Below, in pieces: positions 35,598-47,323 of a stretch of 64,000 bases of DNA. Where the stretch lies: the NCBI GenBank assembly GCA_001600055.1, contig BCIV01000004.1, positions 186,001 through 250,000 of the forward strand, read 5' to 3'. Position 1 is the first letter of the stretch; each line of letters begins with the position of its first letter. Source of the stretch: Filobasidium wieringae. Taxonomy: Eukaryota; Basidiomycota; Tremellomycetes; Filobasidiales; Filobasidiaceae. The notes under the pieces were generated by a model, which saw only the letters and a list, made by a program, of their open reading frames with translations, did not search any database and was not told the origin of the DNA. Position numbers and translations under genes: made by a program.

Positions 35598-38500
35598 ATG
35601 AGCTTTGTCCAGCCTTTGTGGCGAACGAGTTCCATAACAAGACGATCGCGAGTCTCGATATCGCCACTTTTGCTCAGTGCATCTAGACTTGGGGCAATTC
35701 AGAACATCCGCCGGGCCTCATCTGAGGCCAAGGACCAAGCTCCGTTCGATGGCGATGTGAAGAGAGAAACACCGACCGATGTAAAAGAACGGGATCAGGA
35801 GTTGACGGGAGCTGCTAAGCTCATGGCTGAAGCACTAGTCGAGGAGGAGTCAATGAAGGCAGAAGAACGATGGAGGGAGAGAGGAGAAAAGCTTGCAGCC
35901 GACACACCGTGAGTGTCAAGAACAATGGTCTTCAATTCAGCCATCGTATTGATCAGCTTGAGCGGATACAGTGTATGGACAGGGGAAGAGTCCACCAAGG
36001 ATGCGGTATTACGAATGCTTATGGATTCACCATCGAACCGGCCATTACGTTCGAATCTCATCCAATCCGCTGAAGAGAAGATAAAAAATGCCTTGAAGAC
36101 GGCAGACTTTAACCCCAGGGCTACATATGGATCATCTCATAGCTCAACAATAGGAAATGAGTTTTCTACAGATGGGCCGGCCGACGTAAACGCGGAACCT
36201 TCTGCTAGAATGAGCAGACCGCTTTCAGAGATCATCCAGGCGGAGCGGGAAATCTCCCCTGACGAATTTAAACCTTGGATGGCAAGGTATGTTGCACGAG
36301 ATGCACCAGGAGCGACGCCGTCAGTAGTGTACGGAAAGTCCTTGATTTCAAGTACAAAGAGCGAATCATCCCATCTGTCGCTTTTGGATAAGCCGCCAGG
36401 CTTCAACCCAAACGACCCGAAACACCGGAAAGCTTGGAAAGAGCAGAGGAAATCAGCGAAGATAGTTGGAAGGGTTGATAACGCTCGAGAAGGGGCGCTA
36501 GATTATAAGATCGGAGGAAAAGCGAATCAGGCTGGAAGAGCGCCCGGTATGGCTTCCATGAGAGCTTGGGAAGGTTTGATTGAAGAACGGATACAGGTCG
36601 GTCTTGTTTTCGGGAGCAGTGTGATAGATAGGCTGATCTTGTGGTGCTTGAACAACAGCAAGCTCGGCAGGCAGGATGGTTTGACAACGTGAAAGGTCGT
36701 GGAAAGCCGATCACGGAAGACCCCGATTTATTGCACATGGATCGAACCGAGTTTCACCTGAATCGAATCATGAAGCGTCAGGGAGCTAAACCGCCCTGGA
36801 TCGAGCTGCAGAACGGTATGTACATGCCACGCTACTACGTCATCACTTCTGTCAAGACAAATCAAATTAAGCGGAGTCTTCCATTTAATAGAGCTCGATT
36901 CAGCCCATAAGATCTTCCGATCGAACTTGCTAGATTCTTACACTCGTTCACTTGTTCGAACGTTGGTCACCTCCCCTTATCAAAACCAAGACACCCTGGC
37001 TTCGATGAGTCCCAGCGAGCTCAGTCGGCTTCGCGACTCTCGTTGGGAGAACAAGGAAAGAGCATACCACGAAGAGTTGATTAAAGACCTCAACAATTTG
37101 ACAAGAAGGATGAATGCTCAAGCTCCACAGGTAGTCAGAAGAGGGTTGGTGATCCTCTCACACGAGCTAGATCTCATGTACCAAGACGCTGGCCATACTG
37201 TAGCAGCGGAATTGCGCAAGCGAAGTCACGATAGTTGGGACAAGAAGAAGAACGTTGGAGAAGACGAGCATGAATCGCAAGAACGCATGGGGAATGGATT
37301 TGGAGCATTTTCTGGCGCCTGGGCCTTGCCGAAAGGGAAAATTGGACTGGTATTTGCTGCCATGGGTGGGCTTACTTATATTGTTCATACGACCGCATCT
37401 GCCAACGGTAGGGTTCAAATATCATCTTCGGATCAAGACGAACAAGGGCAACAGAAAGTTTTGCCGAAAATTGTTGCTTCCTCCTTGATAGAAGACGAAT
37501 CGAAGATCGTACCGGTCCGACTATTCAATCTCTATATCGTGGAACCTCTTGCTACTATATTCCGGTTCTTTCGACTGGCTTGGATCTTTGGCCCCGTCAT
37601 CTTGTCTGCCCCCATGTTAATGATCGGGACTCCCGCTGCATCGCGACGAAGGAGGGTAGGTGTTATCGTTGACGAAGGCGAGCGATGGGGAGCTGTATGG
37701 TGGTTTGGTTTCTTGGTTCGACAAATGGAGAAGGCGGGGCCGACGTTTGTCAAGCTAGGACAATGGGCTGCTTCTCGATCGGATCTGTTCCCTACTTCTC
37801 TTTGCGAGCTTATGGGTAAGCTCCATTCGAACGGGCATCCCCATCCGTTCGATTACACGAAGAAGGTACTCGAGGAAGCTTTCGAAGAGCGGTTTGAGGA
37901 CATCTTCGACGAATTTGAGCATGAGCCGATTGGTTGCGGTGCAATTGCTCAGGTTTATAGAGCTAAACTCAAGCGACATCTTCTGCCTGATTCGTTCATC
38001 TCTAAGAGGACACAGCATTCCGAAAAGGATGGTGTCTCAATGGAATCAATGGTCAATACCTCTGTCGCCGTCAAAGTCGTGCATCCGCGAGTTGAGAAGA
38101 ACATCAGGAGAGATTTGGCTATTATGAGTATCTTTGCCAACGCACTGAACCTCTTCCCCGGAATGGAGTGGTTATCGCTTCCAGAGGAGGTCGATGTCTT
38201 TGGAGGCATGATGAACATGCAGCTGGATCTGCGAGTAGAAGCCGACAATCTGGAGAGGTTCATAAAGAACTTTGCTAAGCGTGGTCCGGGAATTAGTTTC
38301 CCTCGCCCTATCAGAACTAAAGGGGAACACACCGGTATCGCAGCACGCAAGGTCTTGGTAGAGGAGTACGAGGACGCGCTTCCGCTCAAGTACTTCTTAA
38401 CTAATGGAGGTGGACAATACGACGACCAGATCGCTAATGCAGGATTGAATGCCTTCTTAGTAAGCCATCGCGTTGTTTCAATCACGATCAAAACTTAGGC

Positions 38501-39525
38501 GTTTTCACATTAACAGCGTATGTTACTTCTTGACAATTGGACGCACGGGGATCTGCATCCGTGAGTACAGTTGACTCGAATAGCAAAATGGATAGGCATG
38601 TGTCTGATCTGCGGAATTCAGGGGCAACATCATGATTCGATTTTACAAGCAAACTAACAAAGGCTATTTCCGACAAGTGGCTCCTCAATTCTTCCCGGCT
38701 CCAGAGCCTATCGATCCGATGGTCGCTGTTGAGTCTCAAGCCATCGTTCAGCGTCTTCGAACAATCCACAAAGACCCCGCTCAGTGGACAGCCGAATTGG
38801 ATCGACTGGCCGAGGAGGGTTACGTACCGGAGCTTATCTTCATTGACGCTGGCCTTGTCACCTCTCTTGATACTACCAACCGAAGAAATTTCCTCGATTT
38901 GTTCCAGGCAGTAGCGGAGTTCGATGGATACAAAGCAGGCCATCTAATGGCCGAGCGATGTTCACGACCAGAACTGGTCCTTGATGCAGAGACATTCGCT
39001 CTTAAGATTCAGCATCTTGTGCTGGGAGTCAAGAGCACTACATTCTCTTTGGCTGCTATCAAGATTTCCGATATCTTGACCGAAATGTTGAAGAATGTCA
39101 GGCAGCATCATGTCAAATTGGAAGGGGACTTCGTAAATACCGTGATTAGTATTCTTCTATTAGAGGGTATCGGCCGAACTTTGGACAAGGATCTCGACTT
39201 ATTGGCTAGCGCATTGCCTATCCTTCGTCAGGTTGGAAGACAAATGGGTACGAATGACGCAATGTCGCAGGTGCCCAAGGGCAATATCTGGGCTATGGCC
39301 AAAGTGAGTCCGAGATCAAACGATGAGGTGCTGTCGTATCGTACAATGGTCCAATCTAATCTCTCCCACCAGATCTGGCTTTATCTGGAAATGAAAACTC
39401 TTGCCGGGTCAAGTAAACTCCTCGATATAGAAAATTGGGTGAACGTAAGTCGCGTTGATCGAGGACATAACATGGGTATACATGCTAATCTTCGCCGTCA
39501 ATCGCAGTTCTCGAGTTTCGAGTAA
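35598..39525 (+). CDS. Fusion protein: DUF1992/DNAJC28 domain plus ABC1/ADCK atypical kinase (mitochondrial)
   Basis: Eight exons (35598-35908, 35957-36596, 36659-36815, 36892-38459, 38517-38560, 38622-39303, 39373-39444, 39508-39525) total 3492 bases, exactly 1163 residues. The N-terminus is a mitochondrial presequence (MSFVQPLWRTSSITRRSRVS). Residues about 305-500 carry the DUF1992 domain of DNAJC28 (IEERIQ, QAGWFDNVKGRGKPI, DRTEFHLNRIMK, PPWIELQN, ending near APQVVRRGL), without a J domain. A helix (GKIGLVFAAMGGLTYIV) follows. The ABC1 kinase comes next: KLGQ motif (about residue 655), Ala-rich loop GCGAIAQVY, ATP lysine VAVKVVHP, HGDLHPGN and IDAG. Exon 4 spans the junction with no stop. 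Family members regulate coenzyme Q metabolism; the kinase half is closest to the ADCK2-like group. The link to DUF1992 is unusual. Confidence 0.87.
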
Positions 39526-39637
39526 GGTATCACATCACACGACCGAGAAGCTGCCCTAAAAAGTGAGACTACTGTATCAAGATGTGCATCACTGGTTGTA
39601 TAGATAATCGTTGTGTACATGGACACCCCTGGCATCT

Positions 39638-41029
39638 CTATCCCAAGAACTCCCTGATCTCTTGCACGAGTTCAGCTGACCGTTCTTCTGGAACGTAATG
39701 GGCTGCATCCAGGCTTTTGCCACTAACATCTACGTCGTCTTTCGAGCATTCCTTCCAAACGTCAACAGTCTTCTCACCGAACGATTTCTCTATCTGTCCC
39801 CTTTTTCCCCAAATGATTCGAAGCGCTTGAACAGAAATTTTCTGGCCAGCTGCACGAGATGCTCGATCATGTTCCAAATCAATTGAAGCGGCTGCCCGAT
39901 AATCCTCACATGCCTTGATAAGCAGTTTAGTGTCAACTCCCTTGCGGGACCACGTGAAATCACGAACTAAGACTCACTGCATGAATAGCCTCATCTACGA
40001 AATAAGCGTTCTTATACATCTTCTCTGCCGATTCGTCCCACCGGAACTTTTCTCCTCGAGATTGATGCGTTACGGCTTCCCACCATGCGTCGCCGGCCGA
40101 CTTGATTAGATTTTCCTATAGCGGTCCCTTTCAATTTAGCTCGAGATCTGACTTATGCAAGGGATCCAGGGCTCACTGTAAGAGGTGCTGGTAGAATTTG
40201 TGTGAACCAATGCCAGCTGCGAAAAGGCAGGTGAGAACCGATGGCGGACAGTGCGAAGCATTAGGTTCTGCTTACTACCCGGTAGCCTAATAATGCTGAT
40301 ATATTAGTAGTGTGCGATAACTGATGATACACGACCAAAGATGACTTACGAAATCTTGATTTACCGACTCGAAAGTCGTCAACGTAGGAGCGATATCGAT
40401 CAACATGGCTCTTCTCACCGCGCTAGGGTTATCTAATATCAGGCGGTGTGTAACCCTGGCTCCCCTATCGTGTGCTACGACATCAAAGGTAGGGAAACCT
40501 AGCCCATCCCTGAGATCATGCAATTTAGTAGATCAGTGAGAGGCCGCTGACCAGGACTGTTGGGCCTACATCAGAGCAAACATGTCGGCTGCCATTTCTC
40601 GCTTAGAATATTCGATATGAGTTTCGCTCCCCTTTGGCTTGGAGCTTCTCCCATATCCTGATCAAAGCAATATTGACGGTTTCGGCTTTATTATGTTACG
40701 GGTGCAGGATAGGAGCAAGACCTGACCCACCTCTGAGGTCTGGTACGATCAACTCGTACTCTCCACCCAGGCTTCTAACCACCTCTTTCCACATGAATGA
40801 GGTCTGGGGAAACTACAATCATCACAGCAGAAAGAGTAAGCTACGCGGTATGCCGTGCGGATGAAGTGGTTCTCACCCCATGAAGTAGCAAGACTGGGTA
40901 TTTTCGAGGTGTGTGTGTCCCTTCTGTCGGGACCGGGGTTGAACGATAGTAATGGATTTTGATAGGGGCTCCACCGAGTGCGAACGAAGTGGTCGTGAAT
41001 TTAGCTGATCTCATGCGGGTGTCGGGCAT
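39638..41029 (-). CDS. Alpha/beta hydrolase, fluoroacetate-dehalogenase-like
   Basis: A multi-exon gene from ATG 41029 to TAG at 39638. After a short N-terminus comes VLLLHGFPQTSFMWKEVV (oxyanion HGFP motif), then IVPDLRGSETH and the nucleophile elbow VVAHDRGARVTHRLILDNP. The nucleophile position is Asp (A-H-D-R-G-A), which is the pattern of haloacetate and haloalkane dehalogenases rather than of Ser esterases. The cap region includes WWEAVTHQSR. The end carries the likely catalytic His in DAAHYVPEERSAELVQEI. Homologues cleave carbon-halogen bonds in small acids or act as epoxide hydrolases. True substrates here are unknown. It is convergent with the DUF1992-ABC1 gene, 112 bases apart. Confidence 0.8.
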
Positions 41030-41163
41030 GGTGGGTTATCGCTGTCGTAATACTTTTAGGACGGCTTCTGGGGCAGTGCAACGAGATGATGTGTTGACTT
41101 CAAATCGATATGTGTAGTCCCAGTGAAAGTTTGAGCCAATCAAGGTAAGGGATGACGAATCAG

Positions 41164-41973
41164 TCAGCTGATCTGCGCGGGCGCGGGGCGCTCGGTTTCA
41201 CGTGTCAGTAGTGACTGTTTCAGTTCGGTTAGAATCCCCCGAATCTCCGGCGAAAAGGGAATATGGCTTGTAAAGACCGGCCTACGATCTACGACGTGTA
41301 TAGGACGGGTGTACTTGAGAGACGGGATGAGACGAGCCTGAGAATAATTCAGCCTCACCCAAGAACCACGTTTCATCGGGATTGCGAATCCTACGAATGC
41401 AAGATGAGACGCAAACATGCCGATTAGGCACATAACACCTGCCTACCGGTTGCCGTCTGTGAATGGCTGTACTCCCTGTTTGAATGTTCGTTGTTTACAC
41501 TCCGTCAGCCGTTCGAGCATCTTCAGAACCTCTTCAGTGTGCACAAAATGTGAACCGGGGAGTTGAGCCGACGGGATAAAACGCTGTGAACGGCAAGCAT
41601 AGACGTTCTTTCTATTCGAAGACGTGATAATGCGAGAAATGATGGTTCGCAAGGAGTAAATGTTGCAAAGGTATAGTAGATTTCTAGCTAACATCAATCA
41701 CAGGCACTGCATCAAGGGGAACAGACGCTACATCTGTGTCTCGGGTCCAATAAGCGTTCTCGTCCAACTAACTTCGCTCATGTCAAAGCGGCGGATGAAT
41801 GTGAAGACACACCCAGAGCATGTGAATGAATAGTCAAAGTGATGGCGTATAAGGAGAGACATCAAGAGCAAGAAGAGGAGTAGGATCAACATGACTACAA
41901 ATGCGTGCGCAATTACTATGAAACTGATCCCGAGTATCAGATTTGTGTCTCTTATAGAGAGTGCAGTCGTCAT
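41164..41973 (-). CDS. Unrecognised single-pass membrane protein
   Basis: Probable start at ATG 41973 (MTTALSIRDTNLILG). One strong hydrophobic helix follows (ISFIVIAHAFVVMLILLL and more), flanked by charged residues, then a Cys-rich segment. An intron near 41700 joins in frame to an exon that reads NIYSLRTIISRIITSSNRK and ends LTECKQRTFKQGVQPF. The last exon is uncertain: one frame ends early with VHPSYTRRRS, the other runs to 41164 and ends TRETERPAPAQIS. The frame is also open upstream to 42183. I recognise no family. It may be a lineage-specific gene. Confidence 0.45.
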
Positions 41974-42832
41974 GTCAACGGGAGAACGTGAATGTCTTCC
42001 TGCGATATCGCAATCATATATCTTGCCCCACGTAACAGATAGATATTCGTAACTATTTGCCACACAAGCGATACGCCATCGGCTCAAGTAAATCCATACA
42101 TGAAACCTCTTGCTACATCTCATCATTGATGTTCTGGTAGTGCGCGCTAGGAGTGCAAGGGATTTAATCGGACCATGAAACATGAAAGGTCAAATACCAT
42201 TGACAAGCGGAATGAGGCAGATATATGAGTCAGAAACTCGATGAAACTGATCAGGCGCAATGTGTATAGCACTACTATATATGCTGAACAGCAAAAGCTT
42301 TCATCAGGGGCTCATAGCTCTAGGCAAGTCTGACTGATTGAGTATCTTTGTTGCTCTTAATGTCGGAGGTCAAGAGGCAAAAACTCCCAAGTGACAAAGT
42401 TTTGCTTTTTTTTCCCCCTCTGTCGAAGATCTTGTAACTTCAGTATGTGTATCGAATGTATTAAGTCCCTGAAAATGGACATGTGCAGCTAGTGTTTGAC
42501 CAGTAAGACTTCCTAGTAGTTGAAGCAGAAAGCAGTTCACGGAAACGTAACCGGTTGAAACGCGTCGCGTACTTTATTCGTCACCCGCATCAGCGTTCTC
42601 TAGGAATGCGAAGACCGAGATCGTCATATCCATTCGAAAAAGACCGTAGAAATCACCTCAACAACCATATCGACATCTCCACAACCCCGATCTTAGCTCA
42701 GAATACGAGTGCATGAAGATTCAAGTACATTAACCACTGAAAGTCTCATTCATTCTGCCTAATCAACCCCGACATGGATAATTTTTGGAGCTCGGTTTAG
42801 ACAATAGCAATCATCGACCAGTCTCCCTGGGC
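41974..42832. other. Divergent promoter region before the PP4 subunit gene
   Basis: About 860 bases. A minus-strand frame is open over part of it (to 42183) but lacks support. An ATG at 42774 opens a seven-codon upstream frame (MDNFWSSV) ending just before the main start at 42833; such an upstream ORF could lower translation. Confidence 0.4.
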
Positions 42833-45800
42833 ATGAACACCAGCGAAAGTGACCCTGCTGAGGGTCCTAGTGAGGCTTCGAACAAGGAAGAAGAGAAGAA
42901 GGAGTCGGAACCAATAACCGAAGCCCAAGAGGCAGTAGGTAGTGATGACGATAGTGAAAAGCTTATGTCTTCCGATGGACCTGAACCTGATATGGATCTG
43001 GAGGGGAACTCTAGAGAACATGACGTCAATAAGAGGGTGAAAGTAAGCATACCAAGCTCAGCTACGTTAAAACCTGTCCTAATAGCGATCCATGGTCTGC
43101 CCAGCTTTATCGATTGGAGAATACTTCCTGGGAGGACAAGGGAACAGGGTTCGTAGAAGGGGTCTACGATCAGAACCAAGACGAGGCCATGCTACTAGTG
43201 ATGGAGGAAGAAGAAACACAAGAGAAGCCAGAGAGTTCTAGCGATAGCGAAGATGCACCAGGTCCTGGGGGATTCTTACGGGCTGGTGATACGGAGAGCC
43301 CGGTGTACCTATTGAAGAGCAAGGTTGTCAAGGGCGGACAGTATTCCAGGCAACAAGGTATACTTTATCCTTATTTGTCAAACACAAAGCAGCTCAACCT
43401 CCATTTAACTCTCACAGACACCTTAATCGTCTGGACAGAACCTGATGGGACAGAGATCGCATTGTCTTTCCAAGATCCAGCAGCTTGCGCCAATATCTGC
43501 GAATTCATTAGTGAGGTACAGCAATACCTTCAAGTGGTACAAGGTAAGCGATCATCGATCCAAACTATCGGCTCTTACTCCATCGCTCATCTTTCGTGCT
43601 TCTTATTCGGATCAGATGATACTGAACAAGGAACCGCACCTGTCAACACGAATCCACCCATGGCTGGTTCACCGATTATCGCTACAAAGGCTCCATTAGT
43701 GTATTCTGAGATGCCAGCATGGCAGCCATTGAGCTTCAACAATTTGAGGTCAGTCAACGAGACTGTAAACCCGGGATTCGCAGCTGACCATTATCATACA
43801 ATAAAGGGAACAAGCCGAGAGTCTGAAAGCCTCGACCAGGTCTATTGCAGGCAGAGAGAAGACGGTGGAATTCGTCCTTAGTCAGGTCAGTCTGCGTTCG
43901 ATCACGAACAAGGCCTCAGAATGTTGACTTCTTAAAATTCCGGATCTCAGAATTATGTAAAGCAGATGATGAAGGTGTTCCAAATCGCTGAGGAAATAGA
44001 GAGTCTGGAGGACTTGCATATACTGTGCACGATGATGACGATAATATGTAAGCCAACCTCTTTTTATCTAAAACAAAGCTATACTCAACTGTACTGTCAC
44101 ATAGTGACATTGAACGATAATGGTCTTTATGAGTATCTGTTACAAGAGGATATCTTTATCGGAGTTGCCGGGATGATGGAGTGTAAATCCCCCCCATTTC
44201 TGAGGCACTGCTATCTTAGCTAACCATAGAGCTTTGCCTTCTACCAGATGACCCCGAGTACCCGAATTATAAAGCAACTTACAGAGACTTTCTCTCGGAG
44301 ACCAATCGGTTCAAGGAGGTAGTCAAGATCGAAGATAACAATATCTTAGGGAAAATCCATCAGACATATCGCTTGCACTACCTGAAGGACGTCATACTAG
44401 CTCGAGTTCTAGATGACCCAACATTCAACATTCTCAATTCGCTCCTCTTCTTCAATCAGATCGACATCATCTCGCATATCTGCGTTAATGAAAGCTTCCT
44501 GTGGGCTATATTTGCTGGATTCCAGCAGCAAAAGACACAACAAGGCGCTTCGGGGATAGCATCTTTGGACCGATTCGATCCGGCATCTCGTGACGAGCAT
44601 AAACGAAACGTCGTGGCTTTGCTACATCAACTGATGTTGATGGGCAAGCAGGTACAGGCTCAACATCGGATAGCGCTATATAGAGTTTTGCTGGAACGCG
44701 GCATATTATTTGTCTGCGAATGGGCGCTTCAAAGGCCAGAACCGGTAATAGTCAACCAAGCAGCGGAGATGGTTACTTTGATCATGGAACACGACTTGAA
44801 CGGTATCCGGTCGCACTGTTTGCGCGAGCAAGACCTGGGCAGACGGACAATAGCGCAGGATATATGTTGCCTGTTGGTGGAGTCGGACAACCTAGGTTTG
44901 AAAAGCCAAATGTCGGACGCTATTCGGTCATTGCTTGATATTGGCATGGACCCTAGCGATGTAAGAGATTTTGGGCAAAATGGGGCGGTGTTGATGGATG
45001 CTGATTTCTCACACTTCAGCCCCCTCAATTGCGAGCGTCAAAAGGTGGAGCATTAGCAGATACATTCTGCACCTACTTCTACGAATATCTCGCCTCTTTA
45101 CTCTACAAGCCATTGATGGAGTTAAAAGATTTCAAATTGATGAAAGGTTAGTCATGGACATGGCGAGTCGTGACGAACAACTAGTACTCATCATAGTACT
45201 GGCTTGCAGACCATCCTCCTCGGCTGAAGGCAACCGATGTTGCACTCTATCAACTGCTTACCGAGTTACTTGCAACAATGATCCCTCAACATGGTCACCG
45301 TATACAATACTTCATCCTTTCCAATCCAATTGTATCGCGGGTCGCGTCTCTCTTATACATGAAGGAGAAGGCATTGAAACATGGTGGGTCAATCGGATAT
45401 CATCGGGCTATCGAGTATGGATGGACTTATTTAATCGAATCATAGCGGCTATCCGATTTTTCAAAGCGTTTGTTAAAACGCGGAATAGCTTTCTATACAG
45501 ACATCTAACAAAAAACGATCTGGTATTACCTCTGATCGAAATGCTCGAGGTCGAAGCTCCTCGTGACAACATGCTGTGCTCGTCATGCCTCGACTTGTTT
45601 GAAACGATACGGAAGGTGAGCCTTTCACAGCTCTGGTCATATATAATAATGCTAATTCAAGTTTTGGCTGAAACCAGGAAAACATCAAACCTATCATCAA
45701 CCATATATTCGAGAAATACGATGCCCGCATGTCGCGATTGAGCGCTAGACCCAACCTACGAGCGGTGATGAACGCACTGCGAACGCGATGGGAGCAGAAC

Positions 45801-46625
45801 AACGAACCGCCACCAGTAGAGCAACCGGCAGTCGTGGAGGATAGGTAAGTGCCTTTAGATGCCTGTCTGCAATCTAGGCCCGATATATTGAGATGGCTCT
45901 GTTCCGCTTGAAATAGCCAAACAACGGGGAAAAACGAGGACGACTACTTCAACGAGACGGACGAGGATACTCCCATTGGTCCAGAACCTCCGGCCGTCTC
46001 GCCAAGCAGTGTGTCAGGAAAGAAGCGAAAACGAGTGAAACCTCCGACGGAAGTGGAGAGCAAGGCGAGAAAGACTGCAGGATCTCCGGGTGGTTCGATA
46101 CGCTCTCTGAACGCGTATGGTGACGAATCTGACTCGGAATCAGACAAATCGGATACCGAGAATAGGGGACGGAGTCCGATTGAGAAGGGGGTCGGTTTAG
46201 CCATGTCGAACGAGAAAGCAGAACCTGGTCAATCATCGCCGTCTGGGATGCCTCGGATCAAGCTTAAATTGAGCAAGCCAATATCAGCAGCGAGTGGATC
46301 ATCTGACTCTGGTCCCGATCTGGGAGAGATAGCCTCAAAGATGGCGAAGAAGCGGCAGAGACTGGAAGAAGAGGAGGAGGAAGGCGGACTGGCTAATCTT
46401 ATGGGAGGAGGTCGGCCGGGTACTCCGCGTGGGAAATCAGAGGACTCTTCCACTAAAGAGCGATTTGCCAGTCTTGGGTCGGCTGTGAAGGATGCTGGCA
46501 AGAAGATCAAGTTGAATTTTGGGTTCGGGAGCAAGAAAGGGGAGAATAAGAGCGAGACATCAAGTGCTACAAGGAAGACAGAAGCCGCTAAAGAAAGCTT
46601 GGATGAGACCAAGGAGAAGAGATAA
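42833..46625 (+). CDS. PSY2: Protein phosphatase 4 regulatory subunit 3 (Psy2/SMEK)
   Basis: A gene of more than ten exons. After an acidic N-terminal extension the EVH1-like domain begins RVKLYRLENTSWEDKGTGF and includes the strongly conserved DTLIVWTEPDGTEIALSFQDP. The SMK-1 domain follows (EDLHILCTMMTII, NDNGLYEYLLQEDIF, HYLKDVILARVLDDPTFNIL), and then Armadillo-like helices with HRIALYRVLLERGILFV. The C-terminus is disordered and basic, with DYFNETDEDTP and two Lys/Arg clusters that look like nuclear signals. PP4 with this subunit removes phosphate from Rad53 and gamma-H2A during recovery from DNA damage. The ATG at 42833 is the first in frame; a seven-codon upstream ORF precedes it. Confidence 0.92.
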
Positions 46626-47323
46626 AATCGTATCCGGAAATCTTTAGTGGTTTATCGTCTCGCGAGGTGGTTACACCGACTCACGCCATCACTTTGTTCC
46701 GTGTTCGGTGGATTCATGTTGTATGAAGTGGATTTCGATTTTGTCACTGACGATGAAAGTAATTCCGATGTCGGAAGCAGATCTCTTAGATCGACCGTCA
46801 ACCATCAGCAACCGCGACCTATGGTTGTATAATTGTATATTTCGCTGCAGCCTGGTAGGTTGAGCGCTTTCCAAGAGCACAGCGGAGCTGTCGAAGCACT
46901 CTGGCACTTTCCTTCGAATCATCAACTGTAGCAGACGTGGATCTGCATCTATGGCAGTCGGGCCGAGACATCTCGGGACTTGAAACGGAGAACTCAACGA
47001 CATAACCTTGCACCCCTTGATGCAGTAGCATATCAACACCACCATCAGCTTTCAAAACTCTTGCCTATGCTGCAGTCTAAGGCTTACGCCATCTTCTGGA
47101 ACTAGTACGGACGGCATGATAACTGTTCATCCACGTGGATTGCCTTGTCAACAACCGAACCAGGCAAACAACTGAGCCGGCAAGATTACTTATCGCTTCC
47201 TGAACCACCATTTGTGATCGGGTCAATTAGAAGTTCTCTCCCAACGGTATCGTCTCGGAAATACGGTCGCAGATTGGATCTTGAACCAAAGGATATTCCT
47301 TTTGGGAAAGGTTCGAAATTGCG
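46626..47323. other. Intergenic region with a possible small minus-strand gene
   Basis: On the minus strand a frame from an ATG near 47117 (MPSVLVPEDG) could continue into an open frame 47055-46819 that reads GGVDMLLHQGVQGYVVEF, but only if a 23-base GT..AG segment is removed. A 39-base alternative intron opens a different frame to 46689. Neither is convincing enough to call as a gene. Confidence 0.35.
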
